Source: Mycolicibacter heraklionensis (GTDB taxonomy: Bacteria > Actinomycetota > Actinomycetes > Mycobacteriales > Mycobacteriaceae). From it: DNA of 64,000 nucleotides. Every line of letters starts with the position of its first letter. Within the stretch, counting starts at the first letter, position 1. Positions 7,539 through 16,366 of this stretch are shown here, piece after piece. A program made the position numbers and the translations under genes. The notes under the pieces were generated by a model that worked only from the letters and a program-made list of their open reading frames with translations, ran no database searches and was not told the DNA's origin. Location: positions 1 through 64,000 of the forward strand of contig LZME01000116.1 in assembly GCA_001673575.1 (NCBI GenBank). Reading direction: 5' to 3'.

Positions 7539-8381
7539 TCAGCGCAGCAGATGCGTCCGGGCGAACTGCAGCGATTCGGTCAGCAGCGCCTCGCGCTCGT
7601 GCGGCGAGCGCGCCTGCGAGGTGGTCACTTCCAGCACTACGTGACCGGTGAAGTCACTGGAGGCCAGCAGCTGACACACCTCGGCCGTGGGCTGGTCACC
7701 GCGACCGGGTACCAGATGCTCATCGGCCGGCAAGCCGGTGCCGTCGCACAGGTGCAGGTGTGTCAGCCCCGAGCCCATCCGGCGGGCCATCTCCAACCCG
7801 TCGGCGCCGGCGGTCGCGGTGTGCGACAGGTCCAACGTGTAGTGCGCATGGTTGCCGTCGAGTGGATCGTGGGACGGCGCAAACGCCGAAATCGCCGCTC
7901 CCGGACCGCCTCCGCGGCGACGCATTCGTTCGCGGGACTGATCGGCACCGAAGAACCGGTCGGCGCGGAACGGGAACATGTTCTCCACCGCTACCGCCAC
8001 ATCACTGGTGGCCTCTAATTCGGCGACTTGATCGCTGAAGCCCTCGGCGTAGCGTCGCTGCCAGCGAAACGGCGGATGCACCACCACGGTCTGGGCCTCG
8101 AGCTGCTCCGCGGCGCGGACGCTGCGTTCCAGCTTGGAGATCGGGTTGGAACCCCACACCCGTTGCGAGATCAACAGACACGGTGCGTGCACCGACAGCA
8201 CCGGCACCCGGTACTTGTGCGACAACCGTCGGACGGCGCCGATGTCCTGGCTGACCGACTCCCCCCACACCATCAGCTCGACGCCGTCGTAGCCGAGCCG
8301 GGCCGCATACTCGAAGGCAGCCTCGGCCCGCAGGGGGTAGACCGAAGCGGTCGACAATCCGACCTTGATGGCAGGGCGCAC
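7539..8381 (-). CDS. Sugar phosphate isomerase/epimerase-type TIM barrel (Rv0498-like)
   Basis: A 280-residue xylose-isomerase-like/AP-endonuclease-2 family TIM barrel. Metal ligands expected of the family are visible: Glu in GVELMVW, His in SVHAP and VVHPPF, Glu in VAVENMFPF, Asp in TLDLSH, His in THLHLCDG, Glu in HVVLEVTTS near the C-terminus. A GTG start at 8381 lies 17 bases after the upstream membrane-protein gene. Substrate unknown; the family includes inositol and sugar isomerases and endonuclease IV relatives. Confidence 0.85.
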   Translation of the reverse strand: MRPAIKVGLSTASVYPLRAEAAFEYAARLGYDGVELMVWGESVSQDIGAVRRLSHKYRVPVLSVHAPCLLISQRVWGSNPISKLERSVRAAEQLEAQTVVVHPPFRWQRRYAEGFSDQVAELEATSDVAVAVENMFPFRADRFFGADQSRERMRRRGGGPGAAISAFAPSHDPLDGNHAHYTLDLSHTATAGADGLEMARRMGSGLTHLHLCDGTGLPADEHLVPGRGDQPTAEVCQLLASSDFTGHVVLEVTTSQARSPHEREALLTESLQFARTHLLR

Positions 8382-8398
8382 GAAGTAATAGTGAACGG

Positions 8399-9412
8399 CT
8401 AATTAGCGTGCAACGCCAGCGGCCCCAACGTAACCAGCAAACCGACGGCGACCGCGATCAACGTACTGACGATGTCGACGGTCTTGCGGACCGCCTGCAC
8501 CGCGGCCACCAGACCGAGCGTGACCAGGACCGTGAGCACCAAGGCCACGATGCTGTTCCACCGCCACAGTTGGTCGAAAACGATGAACAGGCCGCCGCCG
8601 AACGCCACCGCCAGGATCGACTGCAGCACCACCAGCAAGCCGCCCACCACACCCGGGCGGCCGACGTACTCATCGTCCGGCTCGGCCTCAGCGGCCGCCT
8701 CGACGCTGTCGGCGCCGTCAACCTCGGCGTCCCCGTCGGCGTCGGCAATCAGGGCGGAACCGCCCGCTCGTCCGGTAGAGCGTCCCTTGGTCAAAAACGA
8801 CCGTACGAATGCGGAGTCCCCGGTCGGCAAGTCGGCATCGCGAACGTCGCCCTCCATGACGTCGACAGCGATATCGGTATAGGTATCAACCGGATCGGGC
8901 CGCATCCGTTCGGCACCCGAGCCGGTCGGCCGGGTTTCGTCCGGCTGGCCGTTCTCTGCCGCGGGCGGTGGATCGGTTCGACGCATCGGTCGGGGGTAGG
9001 CACTTTGCTCGGGTCCGCTGCCACGTGGCGCCTGCGGCGGAGACTTGGGCCAGCGCGGCTCGGCTGCCGGCCGCTTGGCGGGTTCGACCCGCTGCACGGG
9101 ACGCGGCCCGGTCGCCGGTCGGTCCTCTTCGACGAAGCCGGGTGCCGGACCGACGGGCAGAGCGCCACTCGGCTCACTGTCGGCGGCTGCCGACGGCGGA
9201 GGCGCGGTGTCAACCTCGGGTGGAGCCTCGTCGCGGATGATCGGGATCTCGCCCGTCAGTTCGGCGACGGTCACGGCGTCGGCATTGCCGCGCCGACGCC
9301 GGCGTCGCCCGGTGACCGGCGGGGCACCGATATTGCCGTTCTTGGCGAGCAGTTCGGCAACCGAGATGGGTCGCGTCTCGACGTCGCGGGGGTCAGGCTT
9401 GGGTCCACTCAT
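8399..9412 (-). CDS. Rv0497-like membrane protein with long cytosolic N-terminus
   Basis: A 337-residue protein. The first 240 or so residues are low-complexity, rich in Pro, Arg, Asp and Glu, and look disordered. The C-terminus has three hydrophobic segments (beginning GLLVVLQSILAVAFGGG, then SIVALVLTVLVTLGLVAA, then STLIAVAVGLLVTLGPLAL). An N-terminal stretch with Arg runs ([12 protein letters not shown]) precedes the acidic part. The start ATG overlaps the ppx stop by 4 bases (9409-9412), so it is translationally coupled to ppx. Function unknown. Confidence 0.85.
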   Translation of the reverse strand: MSGPKPDPRDVETRPISVAELLAKNGNIGAPPVTGRRRRRRGNADAVTVAELTGEIPIIRDEAPPEVDTAPPPSAAADSEPSGALPVGPAPGFVEEDRPATGPRPVQRVEPAKRPAAEPRWPKSPPQAPRGSGPEQSAYPRPMRRTDPPPAAENGQPDETRPTGSGAERMRPDPVDTYTDIAVDVMEGDVRDADLPTGDSAFVRSFLTKGRSTGRAGGSALIADADGDAEVDGADSVEAAAEAEPDDEYVGRPGVVGGLLVVLQSILAVAFGGGLFIVFDQLWRWNSIVALVLTVLVTLGLVAAVQAVRKTVDIVSTLIAVAVGLLVTLGPLALHAN

Positions 9413-10404
9413 CGGTGCCCTCCCTTTGACCGCGCCGCGGCCATTTCCGCCGCCGGGGATCCGAACAGGGTGACACCGTCGGCTTCACTGTCGAGTCTGC
9501 GCAGGATCAAGCCCTCCCGCAGCGCCCACGGGCAAATCTCCACCGTTTCGATCGACAGCGCTCGCATGCTCGCTTCCGCCACCAGAGCACCCGCCACGAT
9601 CTGTGGCGCTCGCTCGGCGCTCACCCCTTCCAATTCGGCCCGATCAGCCGTGGTCATCCTAGAGATGAATGATATGAGCTGCCTAAGGCCAGTGGCGGTC
9701 AATGTGCGCCGGACGCGCGGGCCGGCGGCCGACGGCGCCGCCCCGGTCAACCGGGCCAGCGAACGAAACGTCTTGGAGCTCGCGACCGCCAGATCGGGCG
9801 GCCCGGCCTCCATCACGGCCGCTGCGGCACCTGCCAACTCGGTGTCCAACCAGTCCCGCAACATGGCCACCCGACGCCGGCCGGGCGGGTCTTCGGTCAA
9901 CCACTCCCGGGTGAGCCGCCCGGCACCCAACGGCAGGGACAGTGCCACGTCCGGCTCCTCGTCGACACCGCTGGACATCTCCAGCGAGCCACCACCGATG
10001 TCGAGGTTGTTGATCCGCCCGGCACTCCAGCCGAACCAGCGCCGCACCGCCAGAAACGTGAGCCGGGATTCGTCTTCGCCGGCGAGCACCTGCAACTCGA
10101 CGCCGGCCTCCGACCGCACCCGGGCCAGCACCTCCTCGGAGTTGGACGCGTCGCGCACCGCCGAGGTGGCGAACGCCACCAACTCGGCACAGCCCGAACT
10201 CGCTGCGATCGTGGCGAATTCGCCCACCGTCGACACCAGTTTGTCGGCTCCGCGCCGGGTGATTTTGCCGGAACTGTCAGTCGCCTCGGCCAGGCGCAAC
10301 GTGGCCTTGGTCGAGCTCATCGGGGTCGGGTGACCACCACGGTGGGCATCCACCACCAACAGGTGGACGGTGTTGCTGCCGACGTCGAGCACCCCTAATC
10401 GCAC
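9409..10404 (-). CDS. Ppx/GppA-family exopolyphosphatase (Rv0496-like)
   Basis: A 331-residue ASKHA-fold phosphatase. The N-terminus MRLGVLDVGSNTVHLLVVD is the phosphate-1 motif, LDIGGGSLEMS near residue 136 the phosphate-2 motif, and a conserved catalytic Glu lies near 112 (AGEDESRLTF). It hydrolyses terminal phosphates of polyphosphate or the 5'-phosphate of pppGpp; in M. tuberculosis Rv0496 is reported as the short-chain exopolyphosphatase Ppx1. It is divergent from the Rv0495c-like gene (71-bp gap) and heads the run down to proC. Confidence 0.9.
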   Translation of the reverse strand: MRLGVLDVGSNTVHLLVVDAHRGGHPTPMSSTKATLRLAEATDSSGKITRRGADKLVSTVGEFATIAASSGCAELVAFATSAVRDASNSEEVLARVRSEAGVELQVLAGEDESRLTFLAVRRWFGWSAGRINNLDIGGGSLEMSSGVDEEPDVALSLPLGAGRLTREWLTEDPPGRRRVAMLRDWLDTELAGAAAAVMEAGPPDLAVASSKTFRSLARLTGAAPSAAGPRVRRTLTATGLRQLISFISRMTTADRAELEGVSAERAPQIVAGALVAEASMRALSIETVEICPWALREGLILRRLDSEADGVTLFGSPAAEMAAARSKGGHR

Positions 10405-10475
10405 GCACCCAACTTAGTGGGGCCAGGCCCGGACATGGTGAGGCAACGTGAATTTCTGGTCTAGCGTGGAGTTTC

Positions 10476-11270
10476 GTGACCCCCGCGCAGCACCGCTCCC
10501 ATCCCGGTGAAGTCGATCTGGACTTCCCCCGCGAATGGGTGGAGTTCTACGACCCCGACAACCCCGAACACCTGATCGCCGCCGACCTCACCTGGCTGCT
10601 GTCCCGCTGGACCTGTGTTTTCGGCACCCCCGCCTGCAAGGGCATCGTGGCCGGCCGCCCCGACGACGGGTGCTGTTCACACGGCGCCTTCCTGTGTGAC
10701 GACGACGACCGAGCCAACCTCGATGACGCGGTCGCCCAACTCACCGACGACGACTGGCAGTTGCGCGACAAAGGTCTGGGCCGCAAGGGCTACCTGGAAT
10801 ACGACGAGAACGACGGTGAGCAACAACTGCGCACCCGCACCGTCAAGGGCGCCTGCATCTTCCTGAACCGGCCGGGATTCGCCGGAGGTGCCGGCTGCGC
10901 CCTGCACATCAAGGCCGTCCGGCTGGGCGTGGAACCCCTGACGATGAAGCCCGAGGTGTGCTGGCAGCTGCCGATCCGGCGCAGCCAGGACTGGGTCACT
11001 CGCCCCGACGACACCGAAATCCTCAAGACCACGATCACCGAATTCGATCGGCGCGGCTGGGGCCCGGGTGGTGAGGACCTGAACTGGTACTGCACCGGCG
11101 ACCCGGCGGCGCACGTCGGCGCCCGGCAGGTCTGGCAGAGCCTGGCGCCCGAGCTGACCGAGTTGCTCGGGGCCAAGGCCTATGCCGAACTTGCGGCGAT
11201 CTGCGAGCGACGTAATGAACTCGGCCTGGTGGCTGTTCACCCCGCCACCCGGGCGGCTCGGCGCACCTGA
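10476..11270 (+). CDS. Conserved Cys-rich protein (Rv0495c-like)
   Basis: A 264-residue cytosolic-looking protein of unknown function, resembling the DUF3109/YkgJ-type Cys-cluster proteins. Cys residues cluster at about 47-74 ([16 protein letters not shown]) with further ones in [20 protein letters not shown] near 130-145 and at WYC near 211; together they could bind zinc or an iron-sulfur cluster. GTG start at 10476. It ends at the left border of the accessory island: in M. tuberculosis the neighbours Rv0494-Rv0492c would follow, here replaced. Confidence 0.8.
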   Translation: MTPAQHRSHPGEVDLDFPREWVEFYDPDNPEHLIAADLTWLLSRWTCVFGTPACKGIVAGRPDDGCCSHGAFLCDDDDRANLDDAVAQLTDDDWQLRDKGLGRKGYLEYDENDGEQQLRTRTVKGACIFLNRPGFAGGAGCALHIKAVRLGVEPLTMKPEVCWQLPIRRSQDWVTRPDDTEILKTTITEFDRRGWGPGGEDLNWYCTGDPAAHVGARQVWQSLAPELTELLGAKAYAELAAICERRNELGLVAVHPATRAARRT

Positions 11271-11568
11271 CCGGAGCATCGTGCACTTGGGTGGCCGCAA
11301 ATTCATGACTCGGATCGCCGCAGGTCAGCTGGCGCTTTCTCGCCGACACGAGGTTGCCGGGAACGCCGGCTGACGGCGGGATCGGCCAGGTAGCGCGGCG
11401 GCCACCGGTGGTCGGGGTCACGACCGAACGATTTTCGGCAGGCGACCCACGCCGGTATGATCGGCCCATAGCGCCGCGTAGCGCACCAACTTCGCGGAGT
11501 GCGTACTGAATTGAGAAACGCGCCCAACGCGGGCATGATCGGTATTTTACGACGCCCGCCGGAGATTC
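11271..11568. other. Intergenic region at the left edge of the island
   Basis: About 300 bases without a supported gene. Short direct repeats of ATGATCGG with similar flanks occur at 11450-11467 and 11531-11546, upstream of the ABC transporter gene, and could be part of a promoter or operator. An AT-richer patch (GGTATTTTAC, 11541-11550) lies just before the start. I see no IS element, tRNA or att-like direct repeat marking insertion. Confidence 0.5.
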
Positions 11569-12366
11569 ATGATCAGGACCGAGATGCATACCGTGGATAT
11601 GGAGCTCAACCGGAACGGACACACGCCGCCGGTCGTTCTTAGGCCTCCTGTGGTCCTTGAAGCGCGCAAACTCAACAAACAGTTCGGTGAGGGCGATACT
11701 GCCACGCCGATTTTGCGCAACATCGATATCCAGATAACTCGGGGCGAATTCGTCGCCATGGTCGGCCCGTCGGGTTCGGGCAAGTCCACCCTGCTGAGCA
11801 TCCTCGGACTGTTGGACATGCCTACCAGTGGCGACGTCCTCATCAACGGCCAGAGCGTCTCGCAGCTGTCCCGCAAGCAGCTGGCCACCGTGCGATGTCA
11901 GACACTCGGCTACGTCTTCCAAGCCTTCAATCTTCTGGCGGGCCTCTCAGTAGTCGAGAATGTGATGCTCCCGGGCCTGCTGGCAGGTAAATCCGGCCGC
12001 GCCCAGCACGCGCATGCAATGAGCCTGCTCGACCAGGTCGGCCTGGCCGCCAAGTCCAGGCGCGTCCCGTCGGAATTGTCCGGCGGCGAACAACAGCGCG
12101 TGGCCGTCGCCCGGGCGCTTTTCATGAAGCCCGACGTGATTCTCGCCGACGAGCCGACCGGCAATCTCGACACCGTAAACGGCCAACGGGTTATTGACGC
12201 CCTGTATAACTTGAATGCAGCCGGCCAGACAATTGTTTTGGTGACCCACGACCGGAAAATAGCTGACGACGCTCCTCGTCTGATTTCATTGCTCGACGGT
12301 GAAGTTGAGACCGACAGCGGAATGGCTCACGCGGCAAATAATGTGACATGGCTCGCGGAACATTAG
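11569..12366 (+). CDS. ABC exporter ATP-binding protein, MacB/LolD type
   Basis: A 265-residue ATPase. Walker A GPSGSGKST is near residue 65, the Q-loop in YVFQAFNLLAG, signature LSGGEQQR near 167, Walker B ILADEPTGNLD near 190 and the switch His in LVTHD near 220. GPSGSGKSTLLSILGLLD is typical of the MacB/LolD/FtsE branch, which uses mechanical transmission rather than a closed channel. ATG at 11569 has GGAG at 11561-11564. The 3' end overlaps the permease gene by 19 bases, so both are made together. It is the first gene of the island's plus-strand half; export of the PKS-NRPS product or of a lipid/peptide is plausible but inferred. Confidence 0.9.
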   Translation: MIRTEMHTVDMELNRNGHTPPVVLRPPVVLEARKLNKQFGEGDTATPILRNIDIQITRGEFVAMVGPSGSGKSTLLSILGLLDMPTSGDVLINGQSVSQLSRKQLATVRCQTLGYVFQAFNLLAGLSVVENVMLPGLLAGKSGRAQHAHAMSLLDQVGLAAKSRRVPSELSGGEQQRVAVARALFMKPDVILADEPTGNLDTVNGQRVIDALYNLNAAGQTIVLVTHDRKIADDAPRLISLLDGEVETDSGMAHAANNVTWLAEH

Positions 12367-14879
12367 CCGCGACATTCGGCCTGCTGCGGATAATCAACTT
12401 CCGCGCCGTCCGTAAACACGCATTCCGGGCCGCACTGGCGGCATTCTCACTCGGCGGCGGTGTGGCAGTCGTCGTGGCCGTCATGATCGAGGTCACCAGC
12501 GTCTCCAAGGCCGTCGAAGACGTCGGCTACCAGATCGCCGGTCCCGCCCCGCTGCGCGTGGTCGGGGCGGCCACCCGCGGCGGCATCAGCCCCGCCGTCG
12601 TCGAAGACTCCCGGGCCGTGCCCGGGGTGGCAGCCGTGGTGCCGGTCATCCGCGGGGTGACCATGATCCGCAACGACGGCAAGGAAAGCTTCGGGCTGGG
12701 CCTGGGCGTGGACTGCTCCGCGCAGTGGATCGTCGACCCGAAGGTCTGCCAGACCGGACAGGCCGAACCCCCGCCGGCAATCTCGAAGACCCTGGGCGAC
12801 TCCCTGGACGCCTCGGCGACCCTGGTCACCGATGTCGGGCAGCTGTCGATGGAGAAGTTCCAGCGGGTAGCCGACCTCGACGACGTCAACAACGGTCTGG
12901 TGGCAGTGCTGCCGCTGAGCATGGCGAAGGTGCAGTTCGCCCGCGGCGACCGGGTGGACATGCTGTACGTGACCCTGGACTCCGGCGCCAACGCCGATGA
13001 GGTCCAGCAGCGGCTGAAGACCACCCTCGGGCCCACGTACAGCGTGCAGCCCCGCAGCGAGCCGGCGAAGGGCTACAACGTCAACGACGTGCTGCTGCCC
13101 CTGCTGGGGATCTTCGCCCTGATCTCGATCGGCGTCGGAGTCATCCTGATCACCCAGATCACCCGGCTCTCGGTGGAAGAGCGCCGACGCGAGATCGCGA
13201 TCGCGTCGGCATTGGGGGCGTCGCCGGCGTCGATCATGACCGGATTCCTCAGCGAGGCTGCGCTGTTGGGCGCGGTGGGCTCGGCGATGGGCGTGCTGAC
13301 CGGCATCGTGATCTCCGAACCGATCGTGGCCAGCGCCAGCGAGCTGACCGAACGCTTCGTCGGCGTCACCGTCCCGGTGATCCTCAAGCCGGCGATCCTG
13401 GTGATCGGCGTCCTGGCCGGCATCCTGCTGGCGGTGGGTGCCGCGATCGGCCCCGCCCTGTCGGCGTCCAACACTCCCATCGCGGCCGAGCTCTCGGGTC
13501 GAGCGGCCCAGGAACAGACCACCCAGCGCAAGATCTGGTTCAAGGCGCTGCTGCTGCTCGCGATCGGGCTGTCCGGCGTGATCGCGGCTCGACTGGCAAC
13601 ACTGTCCGGGGCTCTGGTCGCCTGGCAAGCCATGATCGCCGACGCCGGGGCGGTCGTCGCCCTCATCGGTCTTCTGCTGGCCACGGCGTACTTGAGCGCG
13701 CAGGCGATCACCAGCCTGCGCCCGCGGCCGGACAAGTCGAGCGGGGCGACGCTGACCATCGCGCTCAACGCGTTGCGCTCGGACCGGTCGCGCACCGCGG
13801 CCATCTCCGGAGCTATCGCGGTGCCCGTCGTGGTCGCGATCCTGCTGTCCGGGTTCCTGGTGGCGATCCACATCGGCGCCACCAAGGTCGCCGAATCGCA
13901 GGCGGACGGCCGCATTGCCATCACCACGACACAGTTCGCCGACTACGGGCCCATTGATGCCCGATTCGCTCCGCAGACGGTCAACAAACTGAACTCCGTG
14001 GCCGGGGTGGAAAAGACCGAGCGGATGGCTGAAATCGAGATCAGTCTCAAAGACGGATCGCTGGCGCATATTCAGGCGCAGGATCGGCCGACATTTCCGT
14101 TCGGATTACTCGCGGGACAATCGCCGGAGGCAAGCCAGAAAGCCAATCAGGTTGTCATCGGCAGCGTCCTGGCACGTGAGAAGAATCTCCACATCGGTGA
14201 CACTCTTGTGTTTGGAAGTGGACTCGACGCGCAGGCGATGAGTATCGGCACCATTGTGGCCACGCCCGAATACGGCGGACGCCGGATCTACATGCCCTAC
14301 GCGGTCGCCGAGCAGATCTACGGTCCTCAGCCCGCCGGCCTGATCTTCGCCACCCCCGAGTCCGGGTTCAGCGCTGGTCAGGTCATCGAGAACATCAAGG
14401 CCGCGCAGTTCGACCAGCCGCTCACCGCGGTGGACACCGACGGCTACGCCGCCGACATCGCGGCCTCCATCGGCCGCTACCTCACGCCGCTGAACACCCT
14501 CAAGTACGGGCTGCTCGCGATCGCCTTCATCTCCGTGCTGTCGACGCTGTTGCTGGTCGGAATCCGCCGCAGGCGCGAGGTGGCGCTGATTCAGGCGCTG
14601 GGTGCCACCCGGCTGCGCGTGTTCAGCATCACCACCATCGAGGCCGTCGTCGCCGGCGCCGCCGGCGGACTGTTCGGCGCGGTGCTCGCGATCGCCATCT
14701 CCGAGGCGGTGCGGCGAGCAGCCGTCGTCAACGTCGGTCTGGTCACCCCGCTGGTGTTCCCCTGGACCGACGCGGTGGTCTACGCCGTGCTGGCCACCGT
14801 CGCCGCGGTTTTCGCGGCCATCATTCCCGCCTGGAAGAGCACTCGGTCCACTCCGGCGACTGAACTCCGCGACGAGTGA
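12348..14879 (+). CDS. FtsX-like ABC transporter permease
   Basis: An 843-residue permease with two FtsX halves. The first has an N-terminal TM (about residues 25-45), a periplasmic domain to about 240, and three TMs around 245-375. After extra TM segments near 395-450, a second N-terminal TM (SGAIAVPVVVAILLSGFLVAIHIG) leads into another extracytoplasmic domain and three closing TMs (about 720-840). ERRREIAIASALGAS near residue 275 and RRRREVALIQALGATRLR near 740 are the paired coupling-helix motifs of MacB/LolE-type permeases. Size and pairing resemble the M. tuberculosis Rv0986-Rv0987 transporter. Works with the preceding ATPase. Confidence 0.9.
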   Translation: MARGTLAATFGLLRIINFRAVRKHAFRAALAAFSLGGGVAVVVAVMIEVTSVSKAVEDVGYQIAGPAPLRVVGAATRGGISPAVVEDSRAVPGVAAVVPVIRGVTMIRNDGKESFGLGLGVDCSAQWIVDPKVCQTGQAEPPPAISKTLGDSLDASATLVTDVGQLSMEKFQRVADLDDVNNGLVAVLPLSMAKVQFARGDRVDMLYVTLDSGANADEVQQRLKTTLGPTYSVQPRSEPAKGYNVNDVLLPLLGIFALISIGVGVILITQITRLSVEERRREIAIASALGASPASIMTGFLSEAALLGAVGSAMGVLTGIVISEPIVASASELTERFVGVTVPVILKPAILVIGVLAGILLAVGAAIGPALSASNTPIAAELSGRAAQEQTTQRKIWFKALLLLAIGLSGVIAARLATLSGALVAWQAMIADAGAVVALIGLLLATAYLSAQAITSLRPRPDKSSGATLTIALNALRSDRSRTAAISGAIAVPVVVAILLSGFLVAIHIGATKVAESQADGRIAITTTQFADYGPIDARFAPQTVNKLNSVAGVEKTERMAEIEISLKDGSLAHIQAQDRPTFPFGLLAGQSPEASQKANQVVIGSVLAREKNLHIGDTLVFGSGLDAQAMSIGTIVATPEYGGRRIYMPYAVAEQIYGPQPAGLIFATPESGFSAGQVIENIKAAQFDQPLTAVDTDGYAADIAASIGRYLTPLNTLKYGLLAIAFISVLSTLLLVGIRRRREVALIQALGATRLRVFSITTIEAVVAGAAGGLFGAVLAIAISEAVRRAAVVNVGLVTPLVFPWTDAVVYAVLATVAAVFAAIIPAWKSTRSTPATELRDE

Positions 14880-14908
14880 GCTCGCCGCGCTGACCCGTTA
14901 AGGATGCG

Positions 14909-16276
14909 ATGACAGCCACCACCCCCACCGTCCCAGGCTTCACCGGCGACGCCGTCTACCCGGGTGATGCTCGCTACGACGAGGTGCGCCAAGTCTTCAA
15001 CGGTCTGATCGACAAGCGGCCGCGCGTGGTACTGCAGTGCCGCTCGCAGGACGACATCGTCGCCGCTGTGCGCTACGCCGTGGAGTCGGGTGCCCAGATC
15101 GCGGTGCGCAGCGGCGGTCACAGCGTCGCCGGCCACTCGGCCACGGATGGCGGCATCGTCATCGACCTCACGCAGATGCGCGGAGTGCGGGTCGACGCGC
15201 AAGCCCGGATCGCCTACGTCGACGCCGGCGCCACCTGGGGTGACGTGGACCCGGTCACCAGCAAGCACGGCCTGGCCTGCCCCGGCGGGGTGGTGTCGAC
15301 CACTGGCGTCGGCGGATTCTCGCTCGGCGGCGGCATCGGGTGGCTCTCCCGCGCCCACGGCATGACCTGCGACAACCTGATCGGCGCCACCCTGGTGACC
15401 GCATCCGGTGAGGTACTGACGGTCAGCGAGACCGAGAACGCCGACGTGCTGTGGGGCCTGCGCGGCGGGGGCGGCAACTTCGGCGTCGTGGCGCAGTTCG
15501 TGCTGCGCCTGCACCCGATCAACGGTGTGGTGGCCGGCGTGCAGTCCTACCCCGACGCCGATGCCGAGGCGGCCCTGCGGCACTTCCGTGCCCAGATGGA
15601 CAACGCACCCGACCACCTGGCGTCCATCTTGGATTTCTCCTCCGACTTCACCACGGGCCAGTCGCTGGTCAACGTGCTGGCCTGTTCGACGCGCACCGAT
15701 GCGATCGGCAGCGACGACGTAAGCGCCCTGCTCAACGTTCGCGGCGTAGCGGCCAAGCCGGTGGTGGCCGTGCAGCACAAGCTGGACTACTCGACCTGGC
15801 AGCAGGCCCTGGACTACACGGCGCCCTACGGGTGGCTGAACTATTGGAAATCACTGTTCGTCACCGAGCTCACCGACGAGGCGATCCGGCGCATCGCCCT
15901 GCTGGGGCGGTCGCGCCCCTCGGCGCAGACCCGGCTGCACCTGATCCGGCTCGGCGGATACGCCAGCCGGGTTCCGGAGGAATCGACGGCCATCGTCGCC
16001 CGCCAACACCCGTACATCATTCATCTGATGGCGACGTGGACCGACGCGGGCGAAAGCGCACGCTGCACGGCGTGGGCCCGGCAGGCCTTCGAGATACTGC
16101 GCCCACTGGGCCCGGACAGCGCCTACCTCAACTTCGTCGGCGACGAAGGGCAAGACCGCATCCGCGCGACATTCGGTGACGCCGGATACCAACGACTCGC
16201 CGAACTCAAGGCACGCCTGGACCCGGCCAACCGGTTCACCTTGAACCACAACATCGAACCCGCGGCAGGGAACTAG
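14909..16276 (+). CDS. FAD-linked (BBE-type) oxidoreductase
   Basis: A 455-residue flavoprotein of the PCMH/berberine-bridge family. The FAD-binding domain spans about residues 35-205. RSGGHSVAGHS holds His71, the usual site of 8-alpha-histidyl FAD linkage. The second covalent residue of bicovalent members, a Cys before TVGVGG, is absent here (GGVVSTTGVGG), so a single covalent link is expected. The C-terminal YLNFVGDEGQDRIRATFG...NRFTLNHNI is the BBE motif. Such enzymes oxidise sugars, alkaloids or polyketide/peptide intermediates. AAGGATG precedes the ATG. It lies 29 bases after the permease gene and may tailor the island's product. Confidence 0.88.
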   Translation: MTATTPTVPGFTGDAVYPGDARYDEVRQVFNGLIDKRPRVVLQCRSQDDIVAAVRYAVESGAQIAVRSGGHSVAGHSATDGGIVIDLTQMRGVRVDAQARIAYVDAGATWGDVDPVTSKHGLACPGGVVSTTGVGGFSLGGGIGWLSRAHGMTCDNLIGATLVTASGEVLTVSETENADVLWGLRGGGGNFGVVAQFVLRLHPINGVVAGVQSYPDADAEAALRHFRAQMDNAPDHLASILDFSSDFTTGQSLVNVLACSTRTDAIGSDDVSALLNVRGVAAKPVVAVQHKLDYSTWQQALDYTAPYGWLNYWKSLFVTELTDEAIRRIALLGRSRPSAQTRLHLIRLGGYASRVPEESTAIVARQHPYIIHLMATWTDAGESARCTAWARQAFEILRPLGPDSAYLNFVGDEGQDRIRATFGDAGYQRLAELKARLDPANRFTLNHNIEPAAGN

Positions 16277-16366
16277 CCACTCGGTAGTTCTCAGTGTGTC
16301 GCCAACGCGGACACACGTTTACGCCAGCGCACGGTAGGTATTGTTGTCCGCGGGGGAAAGGACGCA

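Noticed and set aside
15000..15500. Bicovalent FAD attachment in the BBE oxidoreductase
   Set aside because: The Cys expected just before TVGVGG is absent (GGVVSTTGVGG); Cys124 and Cys154 are at other positions, so only the His71 link is supported.
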